The notes below the pieces were generated by a model. The model ran no database searches and had not been told where the DNA came from. It saw only the letters and a program-made list of their open reading frames with translations. Positions 36,276 to 45,738 of a stretch of DNA of 64,000 nucleotides are shown in pieces. Position 1 is the first letter of the stretch; the number at the start of each line of letters is the position of its first letter. The position numbers and the translations under genes were made by a program. The stretch comes from an uncultured Clostridia bacterium (GTDB lineage: Bacteria > Bacillota > Clostridia > TANB77 > CAG-508). The stretch spans positions 1 through 64,000 of the forward strand of contig CAKPCF010000001.1 of the NCBI GenBank assembly GCA_934141445.1, in the 5' to 3' direction.

Positions 36276-36689
36276 TTAGTTATGCAACTCGAATGATGTT
36301 CTTAAATTATTGTTATCACACATAATGGCATAGTTTAATGTTTTGATATTATCTTTTGCTCCTGGGTTTTCAACCATCTTTTTTACGATTCTTCGAACTT
36401 CAGCAATTTCATCTTTTCCCTGTGATTTTGCATACATATACGCATGTCCCACTGAAGCTTTTATACAATTTGAAACAATACTTGTATATAGCTCAATATT
36501 TAATTCCATAATAAAACAATTTGCAGCCTCCGTACTTGCACTATATTTAAACTCTGTCAACATTGCATCAAATCTAAGCTTTATATACTCTTGATGGCTC
36601 CGTACAAATGTATCTATATCTGGAGATAGTCCATTTGCATCACAAATACTAACATAAGCAGCTGATTTCGGGTCAAAAAAACTAATCAT
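36276..36689 (-). CDS. Hypothetical protein, 137 aa, isolated in the AT-rich region
   Basis: ATG at 36689 has GAGGT 7 nt upstream; an in-frame GTG at 36698 overlaps that site. The product starts MISFFDPKSAAYVSICDANGLSPD and is otherwise helical, with a Cys-rich middle (CFIMEL, SNCIK) and a C-terminal half with KSQGKDEIAEVRRIVKKMVENPGAKDN. No signal peptide, membrane helix or known motif. Its base and codon composition is clearly less AT-rich than the DNA on both sides. With its strong terminator it is a credible active gene standing in a gene-poor area. Function unknown. Confidence 0.7.
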   Translation of the reverse strand: MISFFDPKSAAYVSICDANGLSPDIDTFVRSHQEYIKLRFDAMLTEFKYSASTEAANCFIMELNIELYTSIVSNCIKASVGHAYMYAKSQGKDEIAEVRRIVKKMVENPGAKDNIKTLNYAIMCDNNNLRTSFELHN

Positions 36690-37345
36690 TGTTCTCACCT
36701 CATAAAATAAGTGTGTTTAAAACGATATTTTTATTATACAACGGTCTATATTATAAAACAAGATATTTTTTCATAATATTTAAATAATAATTATTTATTA
36801 AAATAGAAATTAAATTATTTAATAAATATATTAAAATAATAATATTTTTTATTTTAATTAAATAAAAAAATGCTATATAAATTTTAATTTAATAAAATAC
36901 AATCAAAATATTTCAAAATCTAATATTTAATATTGTATTTTTCAATCTACTTTTTTGACAAGATTTTTATACAAAAAGTAAGAATTTTTAATATACTGTT
37001 TTTTGTAAAACTGTTTTAACATATTTATACAATTCACACACTCTCTTTCTTATTTCTTTTTATAAAATTAGTATAAACTTTTTCAAAATTATGTTTACTT
37101 ACTTTTCTAGTTTGCATTATTACACAAAAATACTCTATTATTCAAACTTCCCAATCATTTGCTAATATATTTTTCTTAAATTTTTGCTCTGTATTTTGTC
37201 TTTTTTTCAATTTTGAATTTTATTATAGTTTTCTCTTTTCTCTATTTGTTAAAACAATTTTATAAAATCGCATTAACTTCTTTATATAAAAATTCATTAT
37301 CGCAAATTTTATTTGCATAATTCAAATTTTCATTTTTGTTCCTTA

Positions 37346-39190
37346 ATTGTTAATAAGACAAAAAAGCAATGTTTTTTTTCAAATATTTGCATTTTATTAG
37401 TTTTTCTTGAATATTTTTATACCTTTTTTCATCAAAATTATATTTTCTAAACACATTTTCTACTATTTTTAGCTACTTATTCTTTCATATAACATGATCG
37501 TTCTAACTAATTCTTATCCACTTTTTGTCAATTTGTTAGTATAGAAAAACTGCATTTTTATACTATATTTTTTAGGAAAATTTGCTCCAAAACTACTACC
37601 CTTATTTTTGTAAATAATATACTTTTGACACCTTTTATGTAAATTTATTTTTGTGTGTCCTATTTTTCGATATTTTCTTTATTTCCCAACACTTTCAAGC
37701 CTTATTTGAAGGCTAAATTTTACCAATTTTTACATTAAAATTGTTCAATTTAATACTTTATGATTTTCATGTATTTTTAGCGAATTTCTGTTCATTATCA
37801 CAAACATTTGATTGAATATATTTCGCATACAATTTATTAACTTTTTCCTACTTCTTTAAGAGTTTAATATTTCTCTCTTTTCTCTTTAATCAATTTTTTA
37901 GTATTTTTATATTTAAAATATTTTTCTAGTTTTATACTTATGCTTGCAACAATATTTAATTTTATTTATTATTAAAAATAAAAAATTTAATTATTTATTT
38001 TATAAAATGCTTCCAATAATTTTTTATTTATATATTATATTTATAAATAATTAGATTTAATTTTATTTGTTTATATATTTAATTTAAATTTTTATTATTC
38101 TTTTTCTACTTTATTTTTGTATTATTTATGTTTTATTATCCTAAATATAATTTTTTATTTTTATTATGTTTTTAATCTGCATTTTCATATTTAAAATTTT
38201 TTTCTAATTTTATACTTATACATACAACACTATTTAATTTTATATTATTTATTTATAATTTTTATTATTATTAAAATTAGATATTTAATTTACTATTTAT
38301 AAATTCTATAATTCTTATTTATTATTAAAAATAAAAATTTAATTATATATTTCCAATTTATTATTTATTTTTTATAAAATATGTTTCTAATTTTGTTTTT
38401 AAAGTCTAAAAAATTACTAGAAAATTAATTTTTTTTCTTGCCTTTTTGTTCCAATTTTTTTTAACTCCTCATAATCTCTTTTAGATTTTTTAATCTTGTA
38501 ATTTTATTTTTACAGATTCAACAAACAAAATCTTGTTTAATATTGTTTCGTTGATTTTTTGTCTTGCTACAATTTTATAATTATGTAAATCTTTTTTAGA
38601 GTTTTAATAACTTTTATATAAAGCTTAGATATCTTTGATTTCCCATATAATACAGCCTCATATTTTTATACTCACGCTGCTTATCATTTTGCCTTTTTTC
38701 CAAAGTTCATTTTTATGATATCCAAAATCAAATTTGCACAGCAACTTTTCTTATATCAAATTTTTAGTTTAAAATTTAATTTTGGAACAGATCTAATTTA
38801 CATCTCAATTTCCTATTTTTTATCAGAAATAATTTATCAAATTTAAAGATTGTTAATAAGACAATTTTTTATTATATTTTCTTCTTTTTTCTATTTATTC
38901 TTATTATTTTGATATTATCTTTGACCATTTTTATGCTTTTTTAGTTTTAAAAGCAATATTTTACCAATTTTCAACATACATTTTTACAATAATTCATCCT
39001 AATATCAGTACTGCTTTTTTCTGTATTTTGTCAATTTGTGTATACTAAAAAACTCGGCTTTTTGTCCTATTTTTTTAGTAATTTTTATGCTTAAAATTGC
39101 TATAAAAAAAGCTAAGATAATCTACTTTGATATTTATTATGTAAATTTATATTGAATTAAGTCAATCTTTGCTAAAGCTCTTATTTCCCA
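37346..39190. repeat. Diverged tandem duplication, period about 1.5 kb
   Basis: Four separate word pairs keep a constant offset of 1502-1503: ATTGTTAATAAGACAA at 37346 and 38849; TTTTGTCAATTTGT at 37523 and 39026; TTATGTAAATTTA at 37635 and 39137; TTATTTCCCA at 37679 and 39181. Sequence between them is only loosely similar. A constant offset over 340 nt argues for one ancient duplication. Confidence 0.65.
37903..38390. repeat. Degenerate direct repeats inside the gene desert
   Basis: 37903-37972 and 38181-38245 share TTTTTCTARTTTTATACTTA and ...ACAAYAYTATTTAATTTTAT-like sequence at a 278-nt offset. 37961-38016 and 38315-38390 share TTTATTATTAAAAATAAAAA and TTATTTTTTATAAAAT-like words. Low complexity makes each single match weak, the extended pairs less so. 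Confidence 0.55.
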
Positions 39191-39509
39191 GTATTTTCAA
39201 AGCACAAAACATCCAGCTTTTCTACATGTTTCTGCGTACTTTTTACTCTTTTTCACCATCTATATTTTAAATTGATTTTTATACGAAAACTTGTTTATTT
39301 GGTTCGTAAATTTTTACCATTTCCAACCTAACTTTTTTGGCGCTTCTTTCTTTATACAAATCAAATTTTTCTAATTTAAGTTTTTCTTTCATCTTAAATA
39401 TATTATTACTAATTTTTTTGTTTTTTTATATTTTCAAATTATTTACTTTTAATATATATATATATATATAATTATATAATTATTTTATTCTTTTAAGGGA
39501 GGATTTTAT

Positions 39510-40118
39510 ATGAATAAATTGAAAAAAATTTTATTATTTTTATTATTATTTATTTTAATTATTTTTATTGCTTATTTTTCTTTTAAATTTTTTATTATTC
39601 ATCAATTTAATTCAGTTAGCAAACTAGAAAAATCTGCACAATTTGGTGAATCAATTGAATTATCTAAAAATAATTTAAATATAATAATAAATAATTTTGA
39701 AATACCTGAAAATTCAAATAAATTTAATATTACTTTAGATTTTTCTACTGTAAATGAGCAAGGATTAAATCAAGATATTTTATTTGACTATTTATTATAT
39801 GATGAAAATAAAAATATTCTCGCTTCTTCATATCAATATTCAGGAAAAAATAAATTTCTTACAGGTTTTATAGCAAAAAATTATAATAGTATTTTTTATA
39901 AAACTTTTACAAAACATTATATTGGTGTTGGAAATATTGGAGCTAATATTTCTGATTTAGGAAAAATTCAACAATATATTGAAATAACATTAGATGATTT
40001 ACAAACAAATAAATTTAATTCATTAACTCTTTATTTGCATAATATTCAATATAAAGAATTATATAAAACAGACCAAATTATTGAAAATACTGACTTTTTA
40101 TTTAATTTTCATAAATAA
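39510..40118 (+). CDS. Membrane-anchored hypothetical protein, 202 aa
   Basis: Strong ribosome site AAGGGAGGA before the ATG. The N-terminus (KKILLFLLLFILIIFIAYFSF, about 5-28) is a signal anchor. The outside part (30-202) is mixed beta: NIIINNFEIPENSNKFNITLDFSTVNEQG, ILASSYQYSGKN and YIEITLDDLQTNKFNSLTLYLHNI, an immunoglobulin-like pattern resembling DUF4352/DUF5067-type extracellular domains. No cysteine for a lipoprotein. Function unknown. It has its own terminator and borders the gene desert. Confidence 0.75.
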   Translation: MNKLKKILLFLLLFILIIFIAYFSFKFFIIHQFNSVSKLEKSAQFGESIELSKNNLNIIINNFEIPENSNKFNITLDFSTVNEQGLNQDILFDYLLYDENKNILASSYQYSGKNKFLTGFIAKNYNSIFYKTFTKHYIGVGNIGANISDLGKIQQYIEITLDDLQTNKFNSLTLYLHNIQYKELYKTDQIIENTDFLFNFHK

Positions 40119-40125
40119 AATATTT

Positions 40126-40158
40126 TACTGCAGGACAAATATCTCCTGCAGTATTTTT
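40126..40158 (+). terminator. Terminator of the 202-aa gene
   Basis: TACTGCAGGA, 8-nt loop, TCCTGCAGTA followed by TTTTTATT; a perfect ten-pair stem. Confidence 0.9.
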
Positions 40159-40242
40159 ATTATAATATTTAATAAAATAAATTTAATTTATAAATAATAA
40201 TTATTTTAAATATATTTTTATTATTATAAATTAAATTTAAAA

Positions 40243-40275
40243 CAAAAAAATAACATAAACGAAATTGTTTATGCT
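40243..40275 (-). terminator. Terminator of the tRNA-Ser pair
   Basis: Minus strand AGCATAAAC, loop AATTTC, GTTTATGTT then ATTTTTTT, 4 nt past the tRNA-Ser(GCU) CCA. Confidence 0.8.
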
Positions 40276-40279
40276 ATTT

Positions 40280-40370
40280 TGGCGGAACAGAGAGGATTTG
40301 AACCTCCGCGGCCCTTACGAACCCTAGCAGTTTAGCAAACTGCCCCCTTCAACCACTTGGGTACTGCTCC
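40280..40370 (-). tRNA. tRNA-Ser(GCU), CCA encoded
   Basis: Class II tRNA of 91 nt. Acceptor GGAGCAG/CTGTTCC (G-T pairs allowed), anticodon stem GCAGT/ACTGC around loop TTGCTAA with anticodon GCT, a long variable arm (AGGGTTCGTAAGGGCC region), T arm CGGAGG/CCTCT with loop TTCAAAT. Confidence 0.95.
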
Positions 40371-40383
40371 TTATAAATATAAA

Positions 40384-40403
40384 GCTAGATATTTCTATCT
40401 AGC
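40384..40403 (-). other. Hairpin in the spacer between the two tRNA-Ser genes
   Basis: GCTAGATAGAAATATCTAGC folds into a 7-pair stem. It parallels the hairpin between tRNA-Lys and tRNA-Glu, so spacer hairpins may be a processing habit of this genome. Confidence 0.5.
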
Positions 40404-40406
40404 ATT

Positions 40407-40498
<92 letters not shown>

Positions 40499-40527
40499 AG
40501 TGATGCTACTTCATTAGCAACATCTAT

Positions 40528-40557
40528 ATACTAACATATTAGATATTAAATTGTCAA
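40528..40557 (-). promoter_or_regulatory. Promoter of the tRNA-Ser pair
   Basis: Minus strand TTGACA (40557-40552), 18-nt spacer, TAGTAT (40533-40528), about 30 nt before tRNA-Ser(UGA). Confidence 0.7.
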
Positions 40558-40716
40558 TACTAAATTTAAAATTTTCGAAAAATTTTTTCCTATTTGTCTT
40601 TTATATCATTTTTTTATACTTTTCTTAAATTTTCACATTCCAATTTTAACAAAAATTTATTACTTCATTGTATACAAATTATTTTGTACTTATTTTCAAT
40701 TTTTATTCATAATAAT

Positions 40717-40776
40717 AAAAGAATACCTTTTAAGAATAAAAATGTCTTATTTTTCATTCTCATTGGTATTCTTTTT
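40717..40776 (-). terminator. Long terminator hairpin after DUF4446
   Basis: Outer arms AAAAGAATACC and GGTATTCTTTT enclose an inner stem AGAATAAAAATG / CTTATTTTTCATTCT. Lies directly after the DUF4446 stop, end of the parAB operon. Confidence 0.75.
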
Positions 40777-40778
40777 TA

Positions 40779-41303
40779 CTAATTTTGTCTTCTTTTAGCT
40801 ACAAAATTTTTATTTTGTTCTGCAATTTCTATTGCATATTTTTCTTCATCAGATAATTGGTAACTTGATTCACCATTTTTTATTGGTTTTGCATAAATGT
40901 TTGAAGATTCTGAACCATATATTCCATTAAATACTACACCATTGTCTTCTCTATCTAATAAAGCTACTGCAAAACTTAAATCACTACCTACATCTTTAAA
41001 AGCATTAAATCTTACTAATCCAATTTTTTGAATACTTGAACTTATATCATTATCCAACTTAGTATAATAAGCTTTTATTTCTGAATTATCCTTTTTAACA
41101 TCATTAACATCATTTATGTATGCCTTTAACATTTCATCTAAATTATTGCCATTTCCTAATTTTTCCATGAATTTTAAGTATTTTTTACTTAAATATACAA
41201 CATAAATAATCAAAGCTATAACAATAATAATTAAAACTGCATTTGTTATCAGTAAGCCCTTTAAAAACTGTGTGTTTTCCATTAAACTTTCAAAATTATT
41301 CAT
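40779..41303 (-). CDS. DUF4446 family membrane protein, 174 aa
   Basis: One membrane helix (about 18-40), a coiled coil (about 45-95), then the DUF4446 core: IGLVRFNAFKDVGSDLSFAVALLDREDNGVVFNGIYG, and YAKPIKNGESSYQLSDEEKYAIEIA. The family lies next to parB in many clostridia; its function is not established. Starts 8 nt after the parB stop, so it is cotranscribed with parAB. Confidence 0.9.
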   Translation of the reverse strand: MNNFESLMENTQFLKGLLITNAVLIIIVIALIIYVVYLSKKYLKFMEKLGNGNNLDEMLKAYINDVNDVKKDNSEIKAYYTKLDNDISSSIQKIGLVRFNAFKDVGSDLSFAVALLDREDNGVVFNGIYGSESSNIYAKPIKNGESSYQLSDEEKYAIEIAEQNKNFVAKRRQN

Positions 41304-41311
41304 TCTATCAC

Positions 41312-42163
41312 CTATTTCAATAAATCTAAAATTCTCTCTAAATCTTCATTTGAACTGTATTGAATAATAATTTTTCCTTTTTTTGCTCCAGCATCAAGTT
41401 TTACTTTTGTTCCAAAAAATCCTTGGAAAGTATCCTCTATATCTCTATATATTGCTTCATATTTTTGATCTTTTTTCTTCATCTTTTTACGAACTTGCAT
41501 CTTCTTTTCTGCTTCTCTAACAGTATCTCCAGATTCAATCATATATAAAGCCATTTCATATTGCTTGTCCCCATCAGTAATAGACATTAGTGCTTTACAA
41601 TGTCCTTCTGTAAGTTTTCCTTCCAAAGCAAGTTCAATAACTCTTTCATCTAAGTTCAAAATTCTAACAGTATTTGCTATACTACTTCTACTTTTGCCTA
41701 AAATATCAGCAACCTTTTGTTGAGTAAGCTCATATTCTTCCATTAAAACTTTTATTCCTCTTGCCTTTTCAATAGGATTTAAGTCTTCTCTTTGAATATT
41801 TTCAATTAAAGAAATCTCTTTATTTCTTCTTTCATCATCATCTCTAATTATTGCTGGTATTTCAGTTAGTCCAGCTCTCTTTGAAGCTCTCCATCTTCTT
41901 TCTCCTGCAACAATTTCATAATAATTTCCTTTTTTAGTTACTATTATTGGCTGAATTACACCATATTCTTTTATTGAATTAGCAAGTTCATCTATAGATT
42001 CTTCATCAAAAATCTTTCTGGCTTGTTCTTTATTAGGCTCTATTTCTATTAGCTTAATATTTTTTACAATTTCTCCACTTTTATTTTCTTCTTCCTCTTC
42101 AACCGCTGGAGTACTACTAAAAAGTGCATCTAATCCTTTTCCTAGTCCTGTCATCTTAGCCAT
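41312..42163 (-). CDS. parB: Chromosome partitioning protein ParB/Spo0J, 283 aa
   Basis: CTP-dependent DNA clamp that loads at parS sites near the origin. N-terminal LGKGLDALF, the ParB/Srx domain with QARKIFDEESIDELANSIKEYGVIQP and GERRWRA at 87-93, ENIQREDLNPIEKA at 121-134, then a helix-turn-helix (about 145-170) and a C-terminal dimerisation domain. ATG at 42163 overlaps the 3' end of parA by 8 nt with AGGAGATGG upstream. I did not find a convincing parS (TGTTTCACGTGAAACA-type) in this window by eye. Confidence 0.93.
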   Translation of the reverse strand: MAKMTGLGKGLDALFSSTPAVEEEEENKSGEIVKNIKLIEIEPNKEQARKIFDEESIDELANSIKEYGVIQPIIVTKKGNYYEIVAGERRWRASKRAGLTEIPAIIRDDDERRNKEISLIENIQREDLNPIEKARGIKVLMEEYELTQQKVADILGKSRSSIANTVRILNLDERVIELALEGKLTEGHCKALMSITDGDKQYEMALYMIESGDTVREAEKKMQVRKKMKKKDQKYEAIYRDIEDTFQGFFGTKVKLDAGAKKGKIIIQYSSNEDLERILDLLK

Positions 42164-42962
42164 TTTCTACCATCTCCTTTTCTTCTTTCTCTGGTTTTTC
42201 TGGCTCATTGGCTTTTAATACTTCTCTTGCTAATTTTTCATAACAACGAGCACCTTTTGACTTTGGATCATATAAAGTAATTGGCATACCAAAACTTGGA
42301 GCTTCGCTAAGCTTTATATTTCTTGGTATTACTGTCTTATATACCTTATCATCAAAGTATCTTTTTACTTCTTTTACAACTTGATTTGATAAATTTGTTC
42401 TCATATCATACATTGTAAGAACAGCACCTTCTATTTCTAAGTGCTTATTTAAGTGCTTTTTAACAAGATTGATTGTATTTATTAACTGTCCTAATCCTTC
42501 TAACGCATAGTACTCACATTGAACTGGTATAAGTACTGAATCTGCTGCTGTAAAAGCGTTTAGAGTAATTAGTCCTAAAGATGGTGGACAGTCAATAATG
42601 ATAAAATCAAATTCATCTTTTACTTCTTCTAATTTCTCTTTTAGTCTTTGCTCTCTTGACATAAGATTTACAAGCTCAACTTCTGCGCCAGCTAGATTCA
42701 TATTAGAAGGACATACCTTTAGAGTTTTTACGCAAGTATCTTGCAATGTTGATTTTATGTCAACTTCTCCTATAAGTACATCATACAAAGAATTTTCAAC
42801 TTCTTTTTCTATTCCCAAACCACTGGTTGCATTGCCCTGTGGGTCTCCATCGATTAGTATTACTTTTTTACCTTTTTTAGCCAAGATAGTGCTTAAATTG
42901 ACTGCAGTTGTAGTCTTTCCAACGCCACCTTTTTGATTTGCTACTGCTATAATTTTACTCAA
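42156..42962 (-). CDS. parA: Chromosome partitioning ATPase ParA/Soj, 268 aa
   Basis: MinD/ParA-type ATPase working with ParB in origin segregation and, in bacilli, in control of DnaA. Deviant Walker A KGGVGKTT at 11-18, DGDPQGN at 38-44, Walker B FIIIDCPPSLG. I set the start to TTG at 42962 because GGAGG lies 7 nt upstream and MSKIIAVANQKGG is the family N-terminus; the frame is open for 22 further codons upstream without a good start. A basic-acidic C-terminal tail (KANEPEKPEKEEKEMVENG) is a small extension. Confidence 0.94.
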   Translation of the reverse strand: MSKIIAVANQKGGVGKTTTAVNLSTILAKKGKKVILIDGDPQGNATSGLGIEKEVENSLYDVLIGEVDIKSTLQDTCVKTLKVCPSNMNLAGAEVELVNLMSREQRLKEKLEEVKDEFDFIIIDCPPSLGLITLNAFTAADSVLIPVQCEYYALEGLGQLINTINLVKKHLNKHLEIEGAVLTMYDMRTNLSNQVVKEVKRYFDDKVYKTVIPRNIKLSEAPSFGMPITLYDPKSKGARCYEKLAREVLKANEPEKPEKEEKEMVENG

Positions 42963-43032
42963 AGTAATTCCCTCCTTTTTTACCCTATTATAATATAAAA
43001 ATTTTGTGAATATGTCAATAAAATCCAAACAA

Positions 43033-43056
43033 AAAAAGCACCTTTTTTGGTACTTT
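43033..43056 (-). terminator. Terminator of rsmG
   Basis: Minus strand AAAAGTACC, loop AAAAAA, GGTGCTTTTTTTG. Short stem with a good U tract; separates rsmG from parA. Confidence 0.7.
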
Positions 43057-43108
43057 TTTCTAAAAAATATTAAATATTCAAATTTATTAAATTTTAATCA
43101 TTTTTATA

Positions 43109-43828
43109 CTACTTTATTGGCTCTTTTAATGGCTTTCCTTGACCTCTTGGGTATTGCTTTGGTGTAGGCTTTTCCTTCTTGATTATTAAAATATTTCTTT
43201 CAAGTTCTCCATCAATATTAGTTGTTTCAATCTCTTCAAGTTTTCCTCCTAAAATTTTAATTGCATTTTTTGCATTTTCAAGCTCTTCTTCATAGCTTGG
43301 TCCTTTCATACATATTATTTTGCCTCCTATTTTAGCAAATGGTAACATATATTCAACCAAAGTACTTAAATTAGAAACAGCTCTAGAAGTTACTACATCA
43401 AATCTTTCTCTATAATTACTATCTTTTGCCAAATCTTCTGCTCTTGAATGAATGCATTCTATTTTTTCTAACTCTATTTTAGGAATTATATCTCTAATTA
43501 CATTTAATTTTTTATTTACAGAATCTACTAATACAACTTCACTTTCATTTTTTACGATTTTTATTGGTATTCCTGGAAATCCTGCGCCAGTACCAATATC
43601 AAGAATTTTTTTACCATTTTTTATGTACTTTTCTATTGTTAACGAATCAATAAAATGTTTAACGATAAACTCTTTTTCTTCCTTTATTGCTGTAACATTT
43701 ACCATTTCATTCCATCTTAAAATTTCTTTCATATATACATAAAATTTTTCTATTAAATTTTCTTCTATTTTAATTCCATTTTTGTTACATTCATCTATAA
43801 AAAAATCTCTAAATTCTTCTATTTCCAT
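43109..43828 (-). CDS. rsmG: 16S rRNA (guanine-527 N7)-methyltransferase, 239 aa
   Basis: SAM-binding GTGAGFPG at 79-86 and the KHFIDSLT segment are diagnostic of RsmG/GidB. The LVEYMLPFAKIGGKIICMKGPS region and a basic C-terminus (KKEKPTPKQYPRGQGKPLKEPI) complete the family pattern. Starts 21 nt after the mnmG stop, the conserved mnmG-rsmG pair of the origin's left arm. Modification affects streptomycin sensitivity in other bacteria. Confidence 0.95.
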   Translation of the reverse strand: MEIEEFRDFFIDECNKNGIKIEENLIEKFYVYMKEILRWNEMVNVTAIKEEKEFIVKHFIDSLTIEKYIKNGKKILDIGTGAGFPGIPIKIVKNESEVVLVDSVNKKLNVIRDIIPKIELEKIECIHSRAEDLAKDSNYRERFDVVTSRAVSNLSTLVEYMLPFAKIGGKIICMKGPSYEEELENAKNAIKILGGKLEEIETTNIDGELERNILIIKKEKPTPKQYPRGQGKPLKEPIK

Positions 43829-43848
43829 TTTTTCCCTTTCTGCATATT

Positions 43849-45738
43849 TTATTCTTTAATTTTCTTATTTCTATTATATTGTTCTAAGAAAATTAGTAAT
43901 ACAGATATATCAGCCGGTGAAACCCCTGATATTCTTGATGCTTGGCCAATTGAATATGGTTTAATTCTGTTTAATTTTTGTCTTGCCTCAAGTCTTAATC
44001 CTTTAATTTCTTCATAATTTATATCTTCAGGTAATAGTTTCTTTTCCATTTTCTTGAAACTTTCTACTTGCTTCTTTTGCATTTCTATATAGCCTTCATA
44101 TTTTACCATAATTTCAACTTCATTTTGAACTTGTTTTTCTAGTTCTGGTCTATTTTCATCAATTTCTGCTAATGATTTATAATTTAATTCTGTTCTTTTC
44201 AAAAGTTCTGAAAGTTTTACTCCTGCAGTTATTTCAGTAGTACCCATTTTTCTTAAAAATTCATTTGTTGTTTCATTTGGTTTAACATTTGTTGTTTTTA
44301 ATCTTTCGATTTCTTCTTCAATCTCTTTCTTTTTATTTAAGAATTTTTCATATCTTTCATCAGAAATCAAACCAATTTCATGCCCAATTTCAGTTAATCT
44401 TAAATCTGCATTATCTTGTCTTAATAAAAGTCTATATTCGGCTCTAGAAGTCATCATTCTGTAAGGTTCCATAGTTCCTTTTGTAATTATATCATCAATC
44501 AAAACACCAATATATGCTTGAGATCTATCTAAAATTACAGGTTCTTTTCCTTTTATTTTTTGTGATGCATTTATTCCAGCAATTAAACCTTGTGCAGCAG
44601 CTTCTTCATAACCTGAAGTTCCATTTACTTGTCCCGCAAAGAACATTCCTGAAATTTCTTTTAATTCTAAAGAACTTTTTAATTGGTCTGGCTCAATACA
44701 ATCATATTCAATTGCATAAGCAGGTCTTGTAAACTCACAATTTTCTAATCCTGGCAAAGTCCTATACATAGCTATTTGTACGTCTTCTGGAAGAGATGAA
44801 CTCATTCCTTGAATGTACATTTCATCAGTATCTTTTCCTATTGGTTCAACAAAGATTTGATGTCTTTCTTTATCAGCAAATCTAACTACTTTATCCTCTA
44901 TTGATGGGCAATATCTTGGTCCTGTTCCTTCAATTAACCCTGCATATAAAGGTGATCTATGTAAATTTTTTCTTATAATATCATGTGTTTTTTCATTTGT
45001 ATAAGTTAGCCAACAAGGAACTTGTTCTACATCAATCGTTTTATCTTCAAAAGAAAATGGTTCTACATCTTCATCTCCATTTTGTACTTCCATCTTTGAA
45101 AAGTCAATACTTTTTTTGTTGATTCTTGCTGGTGTTCCAGTCTTAAATCTTTGTATTCTAATATTTAGTTTTTTCAAACATTCTGATAACTTATTAGCTG
45201 GAAATACGCCATCTGGGCCACTCTCCCAAGAACTTTCTCCAATAAAAATTTTGCCTTTTAAATATGTTCCTGTTGCAACAACAATACAATCAACATCATA
45301 TGTAGCTCCAATATTAGTTGTAATTGATTTTACTTTTCCATTTTCAACACCTATATCTACTATTTCAGCTTGCTTTAAATATAAATTTGGCTGTTTTTCA
45401 ATAGTATGTTTCATCTCAGCTTGATATTTTTTTCTATCAGCTTGTGCTCTTAATGAATGTACTGCTGGACCTTTTGATGTATTTAACATTCTTAATTGTA
45501 TTAAAGTTTTGTCTATGTTTTTGCCCATTTCACCCCCTAAGCTATCAATTTCTCTTACTAAATGACCTTTTGAAGTTCCTCCTATATGAGGATTACAAGG
45601 CATATTAGCAACACACTCTAAACTTATTGAAAATAAAAGTGTTCTCATTCCTAATCTTGCTGCTGCTAATGCTGCTTCACAACCAGCATGTCCAGCACCT
45701 ATAACTGCTATATCATATTTTCCTGCATTATATCCCAT
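43849..45738 (-). CDS. mnmG: tRNA uridine 5-carboxymethylaminomethyl synthesis enzyme MnmG, 629 aa
   Basis: FAD protein that, with MnmE, modifies U34 of tRNAs. N-terminal dinucleotide fold [22 protein letters not shown] (about 9-30), the [19 protein letters not shown] motif, a second nucleotide site [27 protein letters not shown] and the C-terminal helical domain with [23 protein letters not shown] chose ATG 45738 because AAGGAG lies 6 nt before it; the frame is open to 45780. Normal length. Confidence 0.96.
   Translation of the reverse strand: MGYNAGKYDIAVIGAGHAGCEAALAAARLGMRTLLFSISLECVANMPCNPHIGGTSKGHLVREIDSLGGEMGKNIDKTLIQLRMLNTSKGPAVHSLRAQADRKKYQAEMKHTIEKQPNLYLKQAEIVDIGVENGKVKSITTNIGATYDVDCIVVATGTYLKGKIFIGESSWESGPDGVFPANKLSECLKKLNIRIQRFKTGTPARINKKSIDFSKMEVQNGDEDVEPFSFEDKTIDVEQVPCWLTYTNEKTHDIIRKNLHRSPLYAGLIEGTGPRYCPSIEDKVVRFADKERHQIFVEPIGKDTDEMYIQGMSSSLPEDVQIAMYRTLPGLENCEFTRPAYAIEYDCIEPDQLKSSLELKEISGMFFAGQVNGTSGYEEAAAQGLIAGINASQKIKGKEPVILDRSQAYIGVLIDDIITKGTMEPYRMMTSRAEYRLLLRQDNADLRLTEIGHEIGLISDERYEKFLNKKKEIEEEIERLKTTNVKPNETTNEFLRKMGTTEITAGVKLSELLKRTELNYKSLAEIDENRPELEKQVQNEVEIMVKYEGYIEMQKKQVESFKKMEKKLLPEDINYEEIKGLRLEARQKLNRIKPYSIGQASRISGVSPADISVLLIFLEQYNRNKKIKE

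Larger units (their letters stand above)
36690..39509. other. 2.8-kb AT-rich gene desert
   Basis: Runs of T and A dominate, G is rare, and no frame carries an ORF with a ribosome site. It includes a TA-dinucleotide run at 39451-39468 just before the next gene's promoter area. Internal diverged duplications (listed separately) show the DNA is old and decayed, not simple filler. Bias (minus strand purine-rich) fits the left-replichore leading strand. Confidence 0.6.

Noticed and set aside
35161..39509. CRISPR array
   Set aside because: Repeats are few, diverged and not regularly spaced by unique spacers; no cas genes.
40594..40782. 62-codon plus-strand frame
   Set aside because: Overlaps the terminator of the parAB-DUF4446 operon, T-rich, no ribosome site.
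41312..43028. parS site near parAB
   Set aside because: No TGTTTCACGTGAAACA-like palindrome was found by eye; degenerate sites cannot be excluded.
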